NCBI GenBank assembly: GCA_013399875.1
Contig: VXAZ01009368.1
Location: forward strand, 224,488-288,487
Length of the DNA: 64,000 bases
Source of the DNA: Gymnorhina tibicen
Taxonomy: Eukaryota > Chordata > Aves > Passeriformes > Artamidae
Reading direction: 5' to 3'
A program made the position numbers and the translations under genes. A model generated the notes under the pieces. That model was not told the DNA's origin. It did no database searches and saw nothing but the letters and a program-made list of their open reading frames with translations. Within the stretch, counting starts at the first letter, position 1, and each line of letters begins with the position of its first letter. This document shows positions 38,024 to 51,246 of the stretch, piece by piece.

Positions 38024-40668
38024 AATGCTCTTATTAACTACTCACAGATTTTAGATGTAGATCTAGCCTTTTTAATTTCCACATGAAATCCCTTGCAGAA
38101 AAGATAAATTCTATACAGATGCATCTTGCTTCTCTTGTTAGCTTGAGTTAGTGAACACTGGATTTTATGTGTTTTCATTGTTTTTTTGCAGATGACGTTC
38201 TTGTTCTCATGTGTGTTTCATAAGTGAATTGTGCAATGACCTCAAAAATATTCCCATCTCTACTTAAATTCTGCCTCTGAATGTAACATGATTTTAGTTA
38301 ATTATTAACATCATTGCATAGAATACCTTTTAAATTTAGACTCATTATCTATTTAATCCATGGTTGGAGTTAACAGGAACCAGATCAAACCAAACTCCAC
38401 GTGCAATAGAATTGTCTCAGAGAGACTCTGGTTAAAGGATAGCTCCTGGTCTAAAGTCTGTCCACTTTAGCTCATCACTCTCTTTGTGCACATCTGCTGT
38501 TCCCAGAGCCTGTTCTGCCCTGTTTGTCCCAATATCCCTACCCACGCTCACAGTGACACACACGTTTTGCACAAGATTAATATGGCTGTGGTTCCAGAGC
38601 CCTTGGATGAGGTGACTCCTAAACAGAGGGGGGTTCCTAACTCTATGGCATGATGCCCACACTGAGCACTGGGAATACCGACACAGCGCTAATAACTGCT
38701 GCTTGGTGCAGCAAGCATTACCTGCCCTACCTGCTGTGGACAGAATTCAGGAATCCTGTCCTCCGCACGTGTTTTTAAATGAGAAGGTGTTCCAGATCTT
38801 GCCCAGTACACAACTTGCATTTCCACAAGGAAGGACCACCCCTGCCTGGAGCAGGAAGCTCCCAGAGCCCTTCACTTCTATTCTGCGCAGTCTTTACCCA
38901 GGAACATCTACATTTTGCAGCTTTCAGTTCCGGAGAAATTTAAATACTGCAGCAGCTTGAAGTAAATTAAAAAATTAAAATTTGTGCTAAATTAAATAGG
39001 AAAATTAATACTATGACGAACAAAGAACTCCTCATGTATTTATATCAATTTAACACAAAATTCTGTTTCGAAATATCAACTTCATTACATTTCTGTCCTG
39101 AATTCCTCCTAGACAAATGTGGTAGCAACATCAACTTTCCCAACAAAAGCTGACAGAACAAAGCCACAGCACCTGTGTAGAAGCACTGATTCTTTTGGTT
39201 CCTGGAAAGGTGGGAGACGATTTATATTTTTTCCCCTCAAACAGGTAGAGGCCTTTTGAGGTTTGGGTTTATACATTTCCACATTCTCACCCTGCTATTG
39301 AAGAGGATGAAAATGACCTGAAATAGTCTAAGGCACCTGTAATTTCTCTCACTAGCAACCCACTTCCGCCTCCACTGAATTGCCATTGCTGTATTCAGTA
39401 GAGAAACACTTCACTAAACACACTCGCTCACTTAAAGGACCATCTGATAATGTTATCAGTTTAAGTGTTTCATAATGAATCAAAATGATTAGAAAACTTT
39501 GCACTTTCTCTAATGCAATTATTTCAGTCAGCTCAGAGAGTGAGGATGTTAGCATTTTTAAGACCTTGTTCTCTATAAAATTTCAATGGACTTAGCTACG
39601 CAATGCAGTGGGAATGAATAGATTCCACTGTGAAGATGATGGCTTTAAAATCAGGTAAAATATGACTGATCCAATTATGTGCAATATCTTCAACAATCAT
39701 GCTGAACGCTTCATAAATCACCTCTCCTTTCAAAAACACTGGAACAGATACAAGAGGGAGGCTGACAGACTAAGTATTCATGTATGCAATAGATGAAAAC
39801 ATTTCACTGATACCTGGCTGGAGAACCCTGGTAGATCAGATATCATGAAGCCACACTCTGATGTAACATTTCCAGTGACATAACTGGTCATCATAGTGAC
39901 AGAAGTGTGAGAAGCTCAATTCTAAGACCAGCCCCCAGTCTGGAGGTTTTTGACCCAATAGGTTTATATATACCACTGAATAAGGTGAGCTCTTGGGGCA
40001 GTGAAAGTGGGCAATAACATCAAAACTATGACAACAATTAGAACCTTTAAAGGATGCTCAGGGTGGCTGTTTAGTCACTAATTGTTTTTGCAGTTGGGCT
40101 AGCAAATGAACAATTCCTGTTCTCCATGAGAAAGCTCTCCTCTGTTCAGAGTTCCTTCAGTTTCTGCCAGATTGCTCACCACTATTCTCCTTGCAGTATC
40201 GGCAAATACACAGAAACGCTGGGATAAAATACCACTACGGAATTCATTTTACAGCATCACCACCACCAACAGGATTTTGTTTCTGAGCAGTTATTTTCAT
40301 GCAGCAAAAGGACAAGTTGTTACTCATAAGGCATACATTATTCTGCAAGTGAGACAAACAATAAATCACTGCCAGATCCCAGTACCTCTGGCACACTCCA
40401 AAGCTGCTGGTTTCTTCCCCTGTGTTGTCATGCTTTAAATCTTATTACCATCAGAAAGATGATGAGGAATTTCCAGTTACTTTAGTTCATTGCCAGCTGG
40501 CCTTCCTCTTCCATGAGGAAGGCTCCATGAGCCGCACAGTCTGTGGTGTTCACATTAAAAACTCAGTTGGGAGGTAATTAACCCAAGGGCTTTGTTCAGG
40601 AGGTGTTTAAGACTTCACTCCAGTCCTCACCCATGGTCACCTCACTGGCTTTAACTTCCCCCCGCAGG

Positions 40669-40912
40669 CTCCTGCTGCAGCGCTCTGCGGGAGAGACTAA
40701 TTGTGGGGTGCTGTGCGGACACACAGCCAGGCTTCCACAAACACCAGCAAAAGCAGCGTAACCACGCAGACCAATTCACGCCACATCTGGGATACGCCCG
40801 AGATCTGCAGGGAGCTGTCGCTCCGAGTGCTTGCCCTGATGGCTTTGCTCGGAACTAGGCCCACAAAGGGCAGCGGGCCCCGGCAATTCCATTACCAGTG
40901 GAAAACAGGAAG
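40669..40912 (+). promoter_or_regulatory. Small CpG cluster inside KCNG2 first intron
   Basis: About fourteen CpG dinucleotides occur in about 220 bases, whereas the surrounding intron has very few. The block is bounded on the + strand by a strong-looking acceptor (ttccccccgcag, AG at 40667-40668) and a possible donor (GAAG|GTGACC, near 40912). It could be an orphan CpG island, an internal promoter or enhancer, or a non-coding exon of an unannotated + strand transcript. The 71-codon frame inside shows no recognisable protein. Confidence 0.3.
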
Positions 40913-42874
40913 GTGACCAAGATGATGAACTGGGCCAGCAGAGTTGAGGAAGCTGCTTCTTCACTCCAGCTTTGCCTGACTGGCCAGTTCATTGTGCAGC
41001 TAAGAGGATATCCAAGACTATTTCACTTTGAGCAATGGAAAGCTGCTCTCGCTGTCTTGTGTTGCCAGAAGATCTGACAGGCTCTCAAAGAAGCTGGAGA
41101 CTGGCAAGTGTAGGAATAATTTTGCACCTCTTTTTCTTTCCAACTATGCTCCCTGACTGTCAAAGGAGGCTCCCTGGAAGGTGCTCTGCAGATGAATAAG
41201 CTGGTATAACTCATCAGGTCGTGTTTGCTAGGGCACTGCAGTACTGGCATAGTCGGGGAAAAAAGGCTGGATGTTCAGCTAAATGAGAAAGATCACAGAA
41301 TGGAGAAGTTTCATAGGTACTAACAAAAAGCTGGGCTCCAGCTCTATTCCAAGCCTGTACTTTGGTAAATATAAGGTTTACCTACTACACTGAAGAATCT
41401 GGAGTGTGGTCTCTACAAAAACCCTTTTGTCTCCCTCCACAGTGACAGCAGTGAATAGAAGTGATTCCCAGGCACAAGGCTTATGTGCTCAGCAGCTCTG
41501 TATATTTGTATCATGCATTACACCAGAACACCCCAGATTCACCTACCTCAATTTTACTTATCCTAGGGCATTTGTTCCAAACAAACCTTCATTATTCTAT
41601 TATTGGGTTTTTTGCTAACAACCAATGTTTACTGTTAACACAAAAAATACGCTGAAGAAATAGGCAACAAAATAACTTTCATTCTCTCTCTTCCTGAAAA
41701 TTTTTAATTAAAAGACATCTCATAAAATATTAATTCATACGCAATTTGCTTGCTCATCAAGTAAAAAGTAAGCACAGATATCAGCATCTGAAAATCTGAA
41801 TAAAGATCGGCAAATAAGTAGCTAACAGCTACTTAATGAAGATGCTCGAAAGGAATGCATGTAATCTGATTTGTACTGCATAATTCTTTTTGTATTATTT
41901 ACTTTACACTTGAAATGACCTTATTTTATTTAATGCATTCAGTCTCAGTAGCTCACTGATAACAGAATCATTTAGCTTAAACTCTGATTAGGCAGCTGCT
42001 CTCCAGTTCAATCAGTCCCCTTCCCAACAGCAAAATTTTATTTAGGTGGTGAATACTTCTATATCCTAACAGGAACTTGAAGCCCCATTTTGTCTCAGAA
42101 ACCCTGTCCTGAAGTGTATCATCATACTCCACAAGGCCTAGCTTCAACTGAATCAACAGGAATTGAATGGGCTATGGAACTGGGTTCTAGAGAGGTCCAT
42201 CCTCAGGCTTTGAGGGGCTGGAGTGGAGGGTGCCCCTGGGAAGGCTTGCTGGACAGAACTGGAAAGATCCCACCAATGTTATACAGTAAACCCAGTTCAT
42301 AAGATGAATTTCTGTGTCTCTGTCACCATTACAGAGATGTTTTTGTGGCTGTAAAGGATAGCTTCATGATCTGGAAGGGAAACAAAGTGTGAAATAAATA
42401 CGAGACATGAGCAAACACAGATGGGTTTACAGAAAGAGAGTGGGAGAGAGAAAGCACTTAGCTAAACCTCTTGTGGTCAGCTAAGAAATGTAAATTGTAC
42501 TGTTTTGAGATAAAATATGATAATAAACTAAAATCCCTTGGTGGTTTTATGCTTACAACTACTAAATCAAAAAGAAACATGTAATTTACAGTGTGAAGGA
42601 AGAGAAGGATAAAAGGATAGAGACTAATATGGTATAAAGCAGATACTTCATTATTTTAGAGCCTAATTCAAGCATATGCTGAATCCCTGCACTTTTCATG
42701 CAAGTTAGCAAGTGCCAAGCAGCTTGTAAGAAGCTCTCTTCCTCTCTCAGAATCAGGATCCCAGTCTGCTACACCACCTAAGAAAACCATTACCCCAAGT
42801 AAATGCATAACTGGTACTAGGCCCATGCTTAAATATATATAAACACTCCTCTAGAAAATGTTCTATTTCCCCCC

Positions 42875-42902
42875 ATATATGGATATGCAGATATCCATAT
42901 AT
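42875..42902. repeat. Perfect 12-bp inverted repeat with 4-base loop
   Basis: The left arm is ATATATGGATAT (42875-42886), the loop GCAG (42887-42890) and the right arm ATATCCATATAT (42891-42902). The arms are exact reverse complements. C-rich stretches flank both sides. It can form a cruciform or hairpin; no gene association is seen. Confidence 0.9.
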
Positions 42903-45900
42903 TCCCCTCAACAGGCAGGGAAATGACAGACATGAGATCTGCAACACGAAATGCATGTGGGTCTCCAAAACCAGCCCTCGGGAGCACAAGGCCAGGAAGC
43001 ACCAAGGAGGGTCAAATCAGCAATCAGCTCTCACTGGCTTCAAGTGGAAGCAGAAGCTTGAATCTGGTGCCTGCACAGAGGCACCCAGTGCAATTTCAGA
43101 CACCTTGGGATATCTGAGGACAGATGTGGCACAACAGCACCGGCTGGATGCCAAGCATGATGTGCTAGTACATCTAAAAGAGCCATCTTTGGGCAACCAG
43201 AACTACCCTAAGTAAACAGGTCCTTTGAGAATCTTCGCACACAGAGCCTTTTGGGATTTATTTTTAATCTCTTGGCAGCAACAAAAGATCCTCCATATTC
43301 ATAATTTTTTAAAGTATGGCACTCTTACATCAAAAGTCAGTGCTGCAGATCAACTGATCTCTCTATAGAGATAAGATACTCACTGAAACAGCAGAAGTGC
43401 TATTAAAAAAATAGTGGATTTCTACCATGCTTTGGTGCATGTAAGCCTGAAAATTTCTGTAATTAAAGTTAAACACTATCCTGGAAGAAGTTTCCATAAG
43501 ATTCACAGTAGGCAGCTATATTTATTACTAAATGTTTCCCGTTTTACCCAAGCTGAACACATTCAGCAATTTGCACTACAGAGCATAACTCCTTAAATTC
43601 TCCAGTTAAATGTGATCACTGCACATACTGGTTTTGCACGTACCCAGCCCGTGCGTGCCGACTTCCAGGGTCTGTAGCTTGCTCAGGAGTCTGCTCATAC
43701 AAAGGTACTTGTGGTGGTGATCAGCTGGAAATAAATCTGTGCACAGTTATAATGTGTGCATGAACATGTGTACAAGTTGAAAAATAGAGCACATTATTCC
43801 CTGTTTTCAGAGGGGAGATACCTTGGTCACACAATGTCATTATGGAGAACCTGACAGTCCTTGCCTTTCCAAAGCACATACACACACCCAAGAGCCAAAT
43901 GGAAAAAGAGAAGCCAGTGAAAGGGTTAATGTCAATTGGTGTTACCTCTGCTGCTGCTGGATAAATGCAGTTTTCTAAAAATAGCAAATAGCCTTCATGA
44001 TCCTGGGCTGGTGAAGTAGAAGGATTTTAAACTAAAATGTTTTCTCTCTGAACCACAGTAATAAAGTCCCAGTTTCCTCCAAACCCTAGAAATTCTACTG
44101 CTTCTTGTATTTATATAAAACCAAAGCCTGGCTATGAAAAATAAATCAAACCTAACCACCTCGATATCCTTTTCATGTGCTAGAATCTCATGCTTTTGGC
44201 CTCCTGCCTCTGTTTTATGCATAGTCTGCATTCCCACTGACTTGACACAACTGGGGATTTGTTACAGTGACAGAAAAATCAGGGCCACTTAATTCGCCAG
44301 TCTATGAGAGTAAAGCAAGCTACTTTTCACACTGCATGTACAGGCATCATGTGAGCCTTCACTGGTAGCTGTGTCAGAATCCCTGGATATTGTGTGTTTG
44401 TCAGACTGTCATAAAGAGTTATAAATACACAGCTACAAACTGTAGATGAAGTCTTGCAGTATGGACAGGCTACATGCACGTAAATTAAGAAGGTGTTTTA
44501 ATTCTCAATACAGAAAGATGCAGGACATCTTTTTGCATGTAAACATGTTAAAGATTTTCAGACTGTGGTGACTTTGCAGACAGAGAAGCAATGCTTCCTC
44601 GGCTTCAGCAAGACCTACTGGATTCTGTGTGGTTCCACCAAATGACAGGCAGAAGAGGAAGCAATATAGAAACCACTACAAGGAGCCCTCCTGAGCACTG
44701 AGTCTCAGATGATAGGGACAAGATGGGGACAAGGTGAGAGAATAGACAGCATGTTGCCTCATTTCCACCCCATTTCACACTCCTTAACACCTTTATTTCC
44801 AACCCAGAAAGACAGGAGCAGCGAAGACTCCACAAGCCCAGTCAAGCCATCCCAGACAGACAGTGGGGAGGAATTTTCTACGAGTTACAGACATATTAAT
44901 TCCAAATTCTCCCGAAAGTGTTGTAGTTGTTGCTGAGCACCTCCCTTACAGACATCTGCGCTTATGTCCATGCCACTTTTTAATGAGTGATCCCCTCAAA
45001 TCAAATCCACTTTTTTCTAAAGCATGAATAAAACACCTTTATCCATTAGCCTAGTTTCTGCTGCTTTCCTAATACTGAAACGGCGAAGGAGTCACTTGTG
45101 GTATCTTTTCCTACTTCCCATAATCTGGCAGATCTCTTTTCCTTTTGGGTAGTTTCTTTACTCTCTCTCCAAGCTGTTCTTTGCTAGAGAAACATACTTT
45201 TCCTCTTATTAAGGACTCTTTCACCCCAAATAAATGTCTTGCAGTATCGACCATGCATCAGTTCCAGCTCCTCATTACCAGGTCCATTTTTTTCTTCTGC
45301 AGATACCTGCATAATTACATTACGTGAAATAGCTTATATAAATCAGCTGTCATTGTCATATGTTCTAAAGAATTGACCTGCAATTGTTATCTACCGCGAA
45401 CTTTCATCCCAATTACTTTTAGCCATCAAATCTAAGCTGTAAAGTCAGAAGTTGACTGAATACGAATTACTGAAGCTGCGTTTTGGAAACAATAATTTGT
45501 AATTTATTTACCTAAGTCTTACTTTCAAAGCTATTGTGATCTCATCCCCACAGGCCTAGAAATTGATTTTTGAAACAAATCCTTAAATTACCTTCCTATC
45601 TGGCAAACTTTCTTTGGTGCTTGGTTCAGAAGCTGAGATTGACCCTGCCTTTTCATGTCTGGGTCTGTGCACTGATGTCATCTGCTCTCCACCCTCGCTC
45701 CCTGCTGCGTGTGCCAGGACTACAGGGCTGGTGAGCAACTATTACAACACAGGGAATATGTGGGCAACAAATGAAGCTTTCCTGATGCTTTCAATAAGCA
45801 GTGACTAACAGCTCTTTAAATTATCAAAACAGCGGCAAAAAAAAATTATATTTAAGGTTACATTTTCACCACCTCCTTATTTGTGCAGACAAAATATGGC

Positions 45901-48104
45901 CACATAACTGTATCAGCTAATTAGCCGTGCAGGTATTCAAATGCCTTTTCAAATGCATCTGTACATGGTCAAATGTAGATTTTTCATACCTGAATGACAG
46001 TAAACAAACAAACCAGAAGCCAAATGACGATTTGGCTGTTTAATCTAGAGGATATTGCATATTAATACATTCTAAGTTGCAACGGTGTAAATTATTGCTA
46101 TCCCTTTATACATTTTCAGTTTCTGCATGAAAAGAATCACATTTGATCCACTGAAAATAAATCTGGTCAGAGGCTATTATAAAATACAGAATGTGCTTCC
46201 ACAAACAGAACAAGCAAACCTGTATAACTGGTACATTCATAATTTATTTCAGAGTCACTCTGTTTTGCTGACATATATCTGTTCTTCTTAAAACCTTTTC
46301 CAATGAGTTATTTTATTTTCCACTAAAGGATATCTTAAATCTCTCCTTTCTTTCTGTTTAATTCTGAATATTTCACCGCTTGAAAGTTTCAATGACTATC
46401 TGCAATACTTATATTTAACCTTCCATATGCCCCCTTTCTCATATAATTGTTTACCTTCTAGGACAAGGACTGGTATCAAACTTCCTTTCTTTTAATTAGG
46501 CTTCTCTCCTACTGCTAGGGAGCACGTGTACCCCTTAGGCTTTCAGTTTACCAAATTAACTCTCAGCACTTTTTATGATCCCTCAACTTCTTTTCCCTCC
46601 ACAGATTTATCTCATTTCATTATCCTTGGCAGTTCTAAAACCTTTCAAAATTTGGTCTGCTGAAAATCAATACCAGTACAAGAGGACATAAGGTTCACCC
46701 TGACAAGAGATAACTACAAATTTTGAGCAGAGCTCTCTAGTTAGCCATGACCAGTCTTACTTCAGCTGTCATCCAACGCCTAGAATCAGAACTTGGGTGC
46801 ACTATACAAACCTAAAACCAAAAGTGCATTATTTTTCTAGAAAAATATATACTCCTTTCCATTTCCTCAACATTTCTTCCCCTCATCACTTTTTCAACTA
46901 CTTTTACTGAAGTTACGTTACCTGACTGCTTTGCCTACGGCAAATGGATATAGATTATTTCAACATCTCTTTGTTTTCTTTTTTTCTTCTGGAGGGTGAG
47001 GCCAGCAATTTTATACTAGACTAGCAACATGCTGCGAAGTCAAAATTTAAAGAAATGTTCTGCATGCCTCCTGCTCTAATTTTTGCTTTGAAAATTAGTA
47101 CTTCTTATGTTGATTTGAAACATGAAAAATAACTGTGTGTGGCCATAGAAGTGCATAGGAAAACAAAATCTGTCAGTTACACTGAGCTATTTTTGTCATA
47201 TCTGGCCTTCTGAGTCTATTCCAACTATAACACTCTGGTTAAGTCGGTGACTTACTATCAGCTGCTTGCCAGCTCCTGGCAGTGCTCCATGACTTCTTCT
47301 AGGTGACTCACAGAGCACGAGACTGACCTTAAGGTAGCTTCGAATGACAATAAAATGTGCAACTTGCCAGACCAAACACAACTTCTCTTTCTTCTAAGCC
47401 CCAGTCTAATCCTACCTGTGCTTCCAGTTCCAGTCTGCAGAACATTCAGAGCAGGAGGAAGGAGGTTATTTGAAGCATCAGCTTGGAGGTGTTTCCAAGA
47501 CATGTCCGTGATTAAGAAAAGATTTTCCTTTGATTTTGTCCAGCTAAAGAGTAGATGAAAGTAAATGGACATTTTTTCCCCCCCCATGATTCTATCTTTT
47601 GCAATTACTTACTTCTGAAATGCTTTCCAAATGTTTTTTCAGGGTTTGGCCTAAAATCTTGATATGCTGCCTCCTAAAATTCTCCTCAAACATATGTTAT
47701 TTGCCTTGAAGTTGATAGTGTCTTTCCACTTCAGAAAAAATCTTCAGTTAGAGGCACCGTGAGATTCTCTATTTCCAGACCAAATCCATTCAGTTATCAA
47801 GGAAAGAATTAGGTCTTCTACAAAATCCAGTCAGGGCACCCACAGAGGAAGCTGATCTGCTAAATAAGGAGGTGCCATTTTCCACAGCGCTTTTTCAGAG
47901 CTGAACTGCCATATGCTGCTGCTCCTTCACTCGCATCCTCTCTGGCGGAAACGAGCTCTGTGTACTTGAGTCCACTGGCTCAGCCTTCCCCAAAATGCTG
48001 TGCACTTTACTTAGTTGCAGGCTAATGTCTTCTCACCCAAGGCGCTGAAATATGGTTTTGGTGCCTTAGGCATACTTCAAAGGAGCAGATGCTTCTTTTC
48101 CACA

Positions 48105-48187
48105 CACGTGTCACCAGGTGATGTGACAGGGACACGTGACCCTTTGAGGGCCCGTGGCAGGCTGAGTCACAGACACGAAGCGATTGG
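48105..48187. promoter_or_regulatory. Clustered E-box, AP-1/MARE-like and CCAAT-type motifs
   Basis: Within 83 bases there are CACGTG at 48105-48110 and at 48133-48138, TGAGTCA at 48163-48169 (within GCTGAGTCAC, MARE-like) and ATTGG (inverted CCAAT) at 48183-48187. The block is in the KCNG2 first intron and is richer in G+C than its surroundings. It is a candidate enhancer by motif density only. Confidence 0.35.
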
Positions 48188-51184
48188 TGGAAGGAGGTGA
48201 CAGATTTTCGCTCTGTGTGTGACACTCTTTTGGTCTCTTGTGAGGCACACACAGGGCTGAGGAGGTGGAGGGAGCCACAGTGTTGCTCTGATTCCCTTGC
48301 ACTGCATCAAGGGAGCACGGGGATAGGCAATGAAAGAAGAGTTCTGCTAGGCCCAGCCTAAATCTATCCCTGTAACATGTTAAAAAGAACAACAGCTTCC
48401 GTATGTGTCATTGGGGCTGAGCAGTACCTTCTGTACTCCCTGTAGACTCCCTGAAGAGTTCTGTGACACCAGTGCCCATGGGGAGTCCGGACTGTCCAGT
48501 GCAGTGATGGAGCTCTTACAGCCTGGTCCTTATCTTCTCCAGCCATGCCCGCACACAACCATTAGCTTCCCAGCCCTTCCTCGGCTCAAAAAGCTTTGAA
48601 ACGAAGCACCAGCCAAGACCTCCCTCTTGCAGCCTCACCCAAGCCTTCTCTCCGGCCACATCCTGCATTGCCAGCTCACAGCAGGCACTCTTAACATCAA
48701 CCCCCCAGCTGCCTGCCTTATCCTCCTCTCCAAAGGGACTTTGGCATCACTTTCCACAGATTTTGCCTCTGCAAAGCTACAAAGGCCATGCCTCTCACAC
48801 TCATGCATGCCACTCCACTCAAGAAAATAATAAAAACCAAAGGATGGCATGTGGGTGGGAAATAGAAACCGGTAAATGAGACTGCCTTTACATAATTACA
48901 AAGCCCTAACCATAAATGTACTAATATTGCTATGCTGTTGAGAACCCGCTAGTGTAGCAAAAATGTAACATAGGCAAATAAGCAACATAAAAATGTTTTA
49001 AAATCCATCACTGGATCCCTGGAAACCCACATGTTTTTTCCTGGCACTCCCACACTTACCAGTTGGCTCGGATGAAATTATGGAAAAGGCAGAGGGACAC
49101 CCTTTTTCTTATCACACTCATTCATTACCTTCCATCCTCACTATCACTGTATGAGACACAAGCTCTGTGCCACCACCAATGTAGGGCACAATGTCATGCT
49201 CCCTCTTGCCTTTGCCTTTCATCCAGCCCTTACATGGGGCTGAGGAGTTCATCCAGGAACCTGAAGTCAGGCATTGTTGATCCTAGCTGGTAAGGACCCA
49301 CGCCTTTATTCCGAGACAGTCCTATGAATATGCAGCTGGTGACTCTGAAGCCACTTTAGGAAGCCACCTGTTATCCCTGTGAATGGGTAGGTGAATGTAC
49401 AAAATGAACGGAGAAAAACCCTTGCTTGTGACAACAGAGGAGAGAAAATAATGCAAACTGTACAGATAAAGAGCCTAAACACTGTTGTTCTACTTCGACC
49501 TAGCACTATTTTAAGTCAAAACACCAGTCCGTGGTACTTTTACACTAATTTACTTTAAGTGAAAGTGGATCATTTTATTATGACTATCTGAATACATTTA
49601 ATGGTCAGCTGAAATTCCAGCAATGGATGGCTCAAAGCTGGACCATGTCTACTAGGTTTCACAGGTGAAAATAGGATGACAAAATCAGTAGTTAATAGAA
49701 GACTTCACTGGAAGCTTCAAAGAACCTCATACTGCACATTCATGATGTATCCTGCTTTTGGGAGCAGTTTGCCCCTAGACCCCAACGCTGCATTTTCATT
49801 CACATTCTGAAAACAAAAGGTCTGATTTCTTTTATACCTTTCTTATGCTATTTAATTTAACTCCAGCTGTGTCTCCTGCTTTCAAGATTTTTCCCTGAAA
49901 TCTCCAGTGATGCACAGAATAACTTAAAAACTGTAGAGTAGGATCTTTCTGTGGTACAATTACTTTTTCTCATTAGTAATGGTCCACTTTTGAGAAAGCC
50001 AAGAGTGGTATAAAGGATGCCAAGGAAGCAAAAATTTGGGGAAGGAATCATGTCACTAAACTTCTTCAATAGTTTGAATGTGCTTGAAAAGTCTTCTCAA
50101 CCAAGAGGGAAGCAAGAAGAGCTGACTCCAGAGGTTTCAGAAAAGAATCAGGTGGCTGCCACTAGACATGACAAATTCTCTTCTGACTTTGGTTTTTCAT
50201 GCTGACACAGGCATAGAGCAATGTGCCCGCTTTATAACACTTTTTAATAAGAAACTCAGTAAATCCAGTTTATTAAAAAGTATCAAAGTACGAGGTTTGG
50301 ATCATATACCAGTCTTCTCTCACTTAAACTAAAGGTCAATCCCTTCATTTGGGGAATAAATAAATTCTACATAATCTTAAAAAAACAAACAAAAAACAAA
50401 CCCAGTATTTAGAATTGTAGTAGGCTGTTGAACAAGGAGCCATGTTTGATATGAAACAAAAAAGCACGCATACCCACATGTGCAGCATTTGAAAAGGTAT
50501 TATTTGTCACACTCTCCCACAGATGCTATCAGAGCTTACAGAGAAACACAATGGTTATTAAAAATCATTCACCGCACTTATTAACATGACAAAGCACAAG
50601 AACTGTGAACTAGTCATTAGAATGTATGAGATTTGATAAATAAAAGGCTTTTCAATGTTCTCTAAGGACACACTCTTGAAACCCCTTACTTTTCGTGAGT
50701 CCATCAGCTTCAGGACACTGACGTACTCAGTAGTTTGTCTGTGTGAATTACTCATGAAGGGTCCCTTCCGATTCACACTATCCTATTATCCGACGCCCCT
50801 GGGATAGTGCAGAGAAGCGGCCAATCTTTGATTGCAATTGCTCAGCTAAAATTTTCACCTACAGAAAACACAGTTTTACTGTGCCAAGTCCAAGTTAGTG
50901 TATGTTTTGAAGGTACTTATGCTGATTCCCTTCCTGCAGGAGTAAAGCAGAGCTTGCCAAAGTGACTTCCAGATGGAAGGTGCATCCCTGATCATACGTG
51001 TCCACAAACAGACCAAGCTGGGCAGTCCTGAGGCTGCTCTCACTTGACCCAAAGGAGGAGCCATCATCTTGGAACTCAAAGTGGAGGAAGAAAGCCAAGT
51101 GAGAATCACGCATTTTAATTGAAAAGTAATTAGGCAAGAACACCAGCAGACTGCAGTGGAAATTGAGAAGCCATAGAACAAATT

Positions 51185-51246
51185 GTTGCTATGGACTCAA
51201 TGATCCTTGTGGATTCTTTCCAACTCAAGATATTCTATGATTCTAA
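51185..51246 (+). mobile_element. Very short CR1 3'-end fragment
   Basis: A stretch resembling the CR1 terminus in + sense runs from 'ggactcaatgatccttgtgg' to 'attctatgattct' at about 51232-51244. It is only about 60 bases, typical of extreme 5' truncation. Confidence 0.75.

Noticed and set aside
50876..51181. 101-codon - strand frame beside a CR1 scrap
   Set aside because: No family resemblance and no splice context; chance frame.
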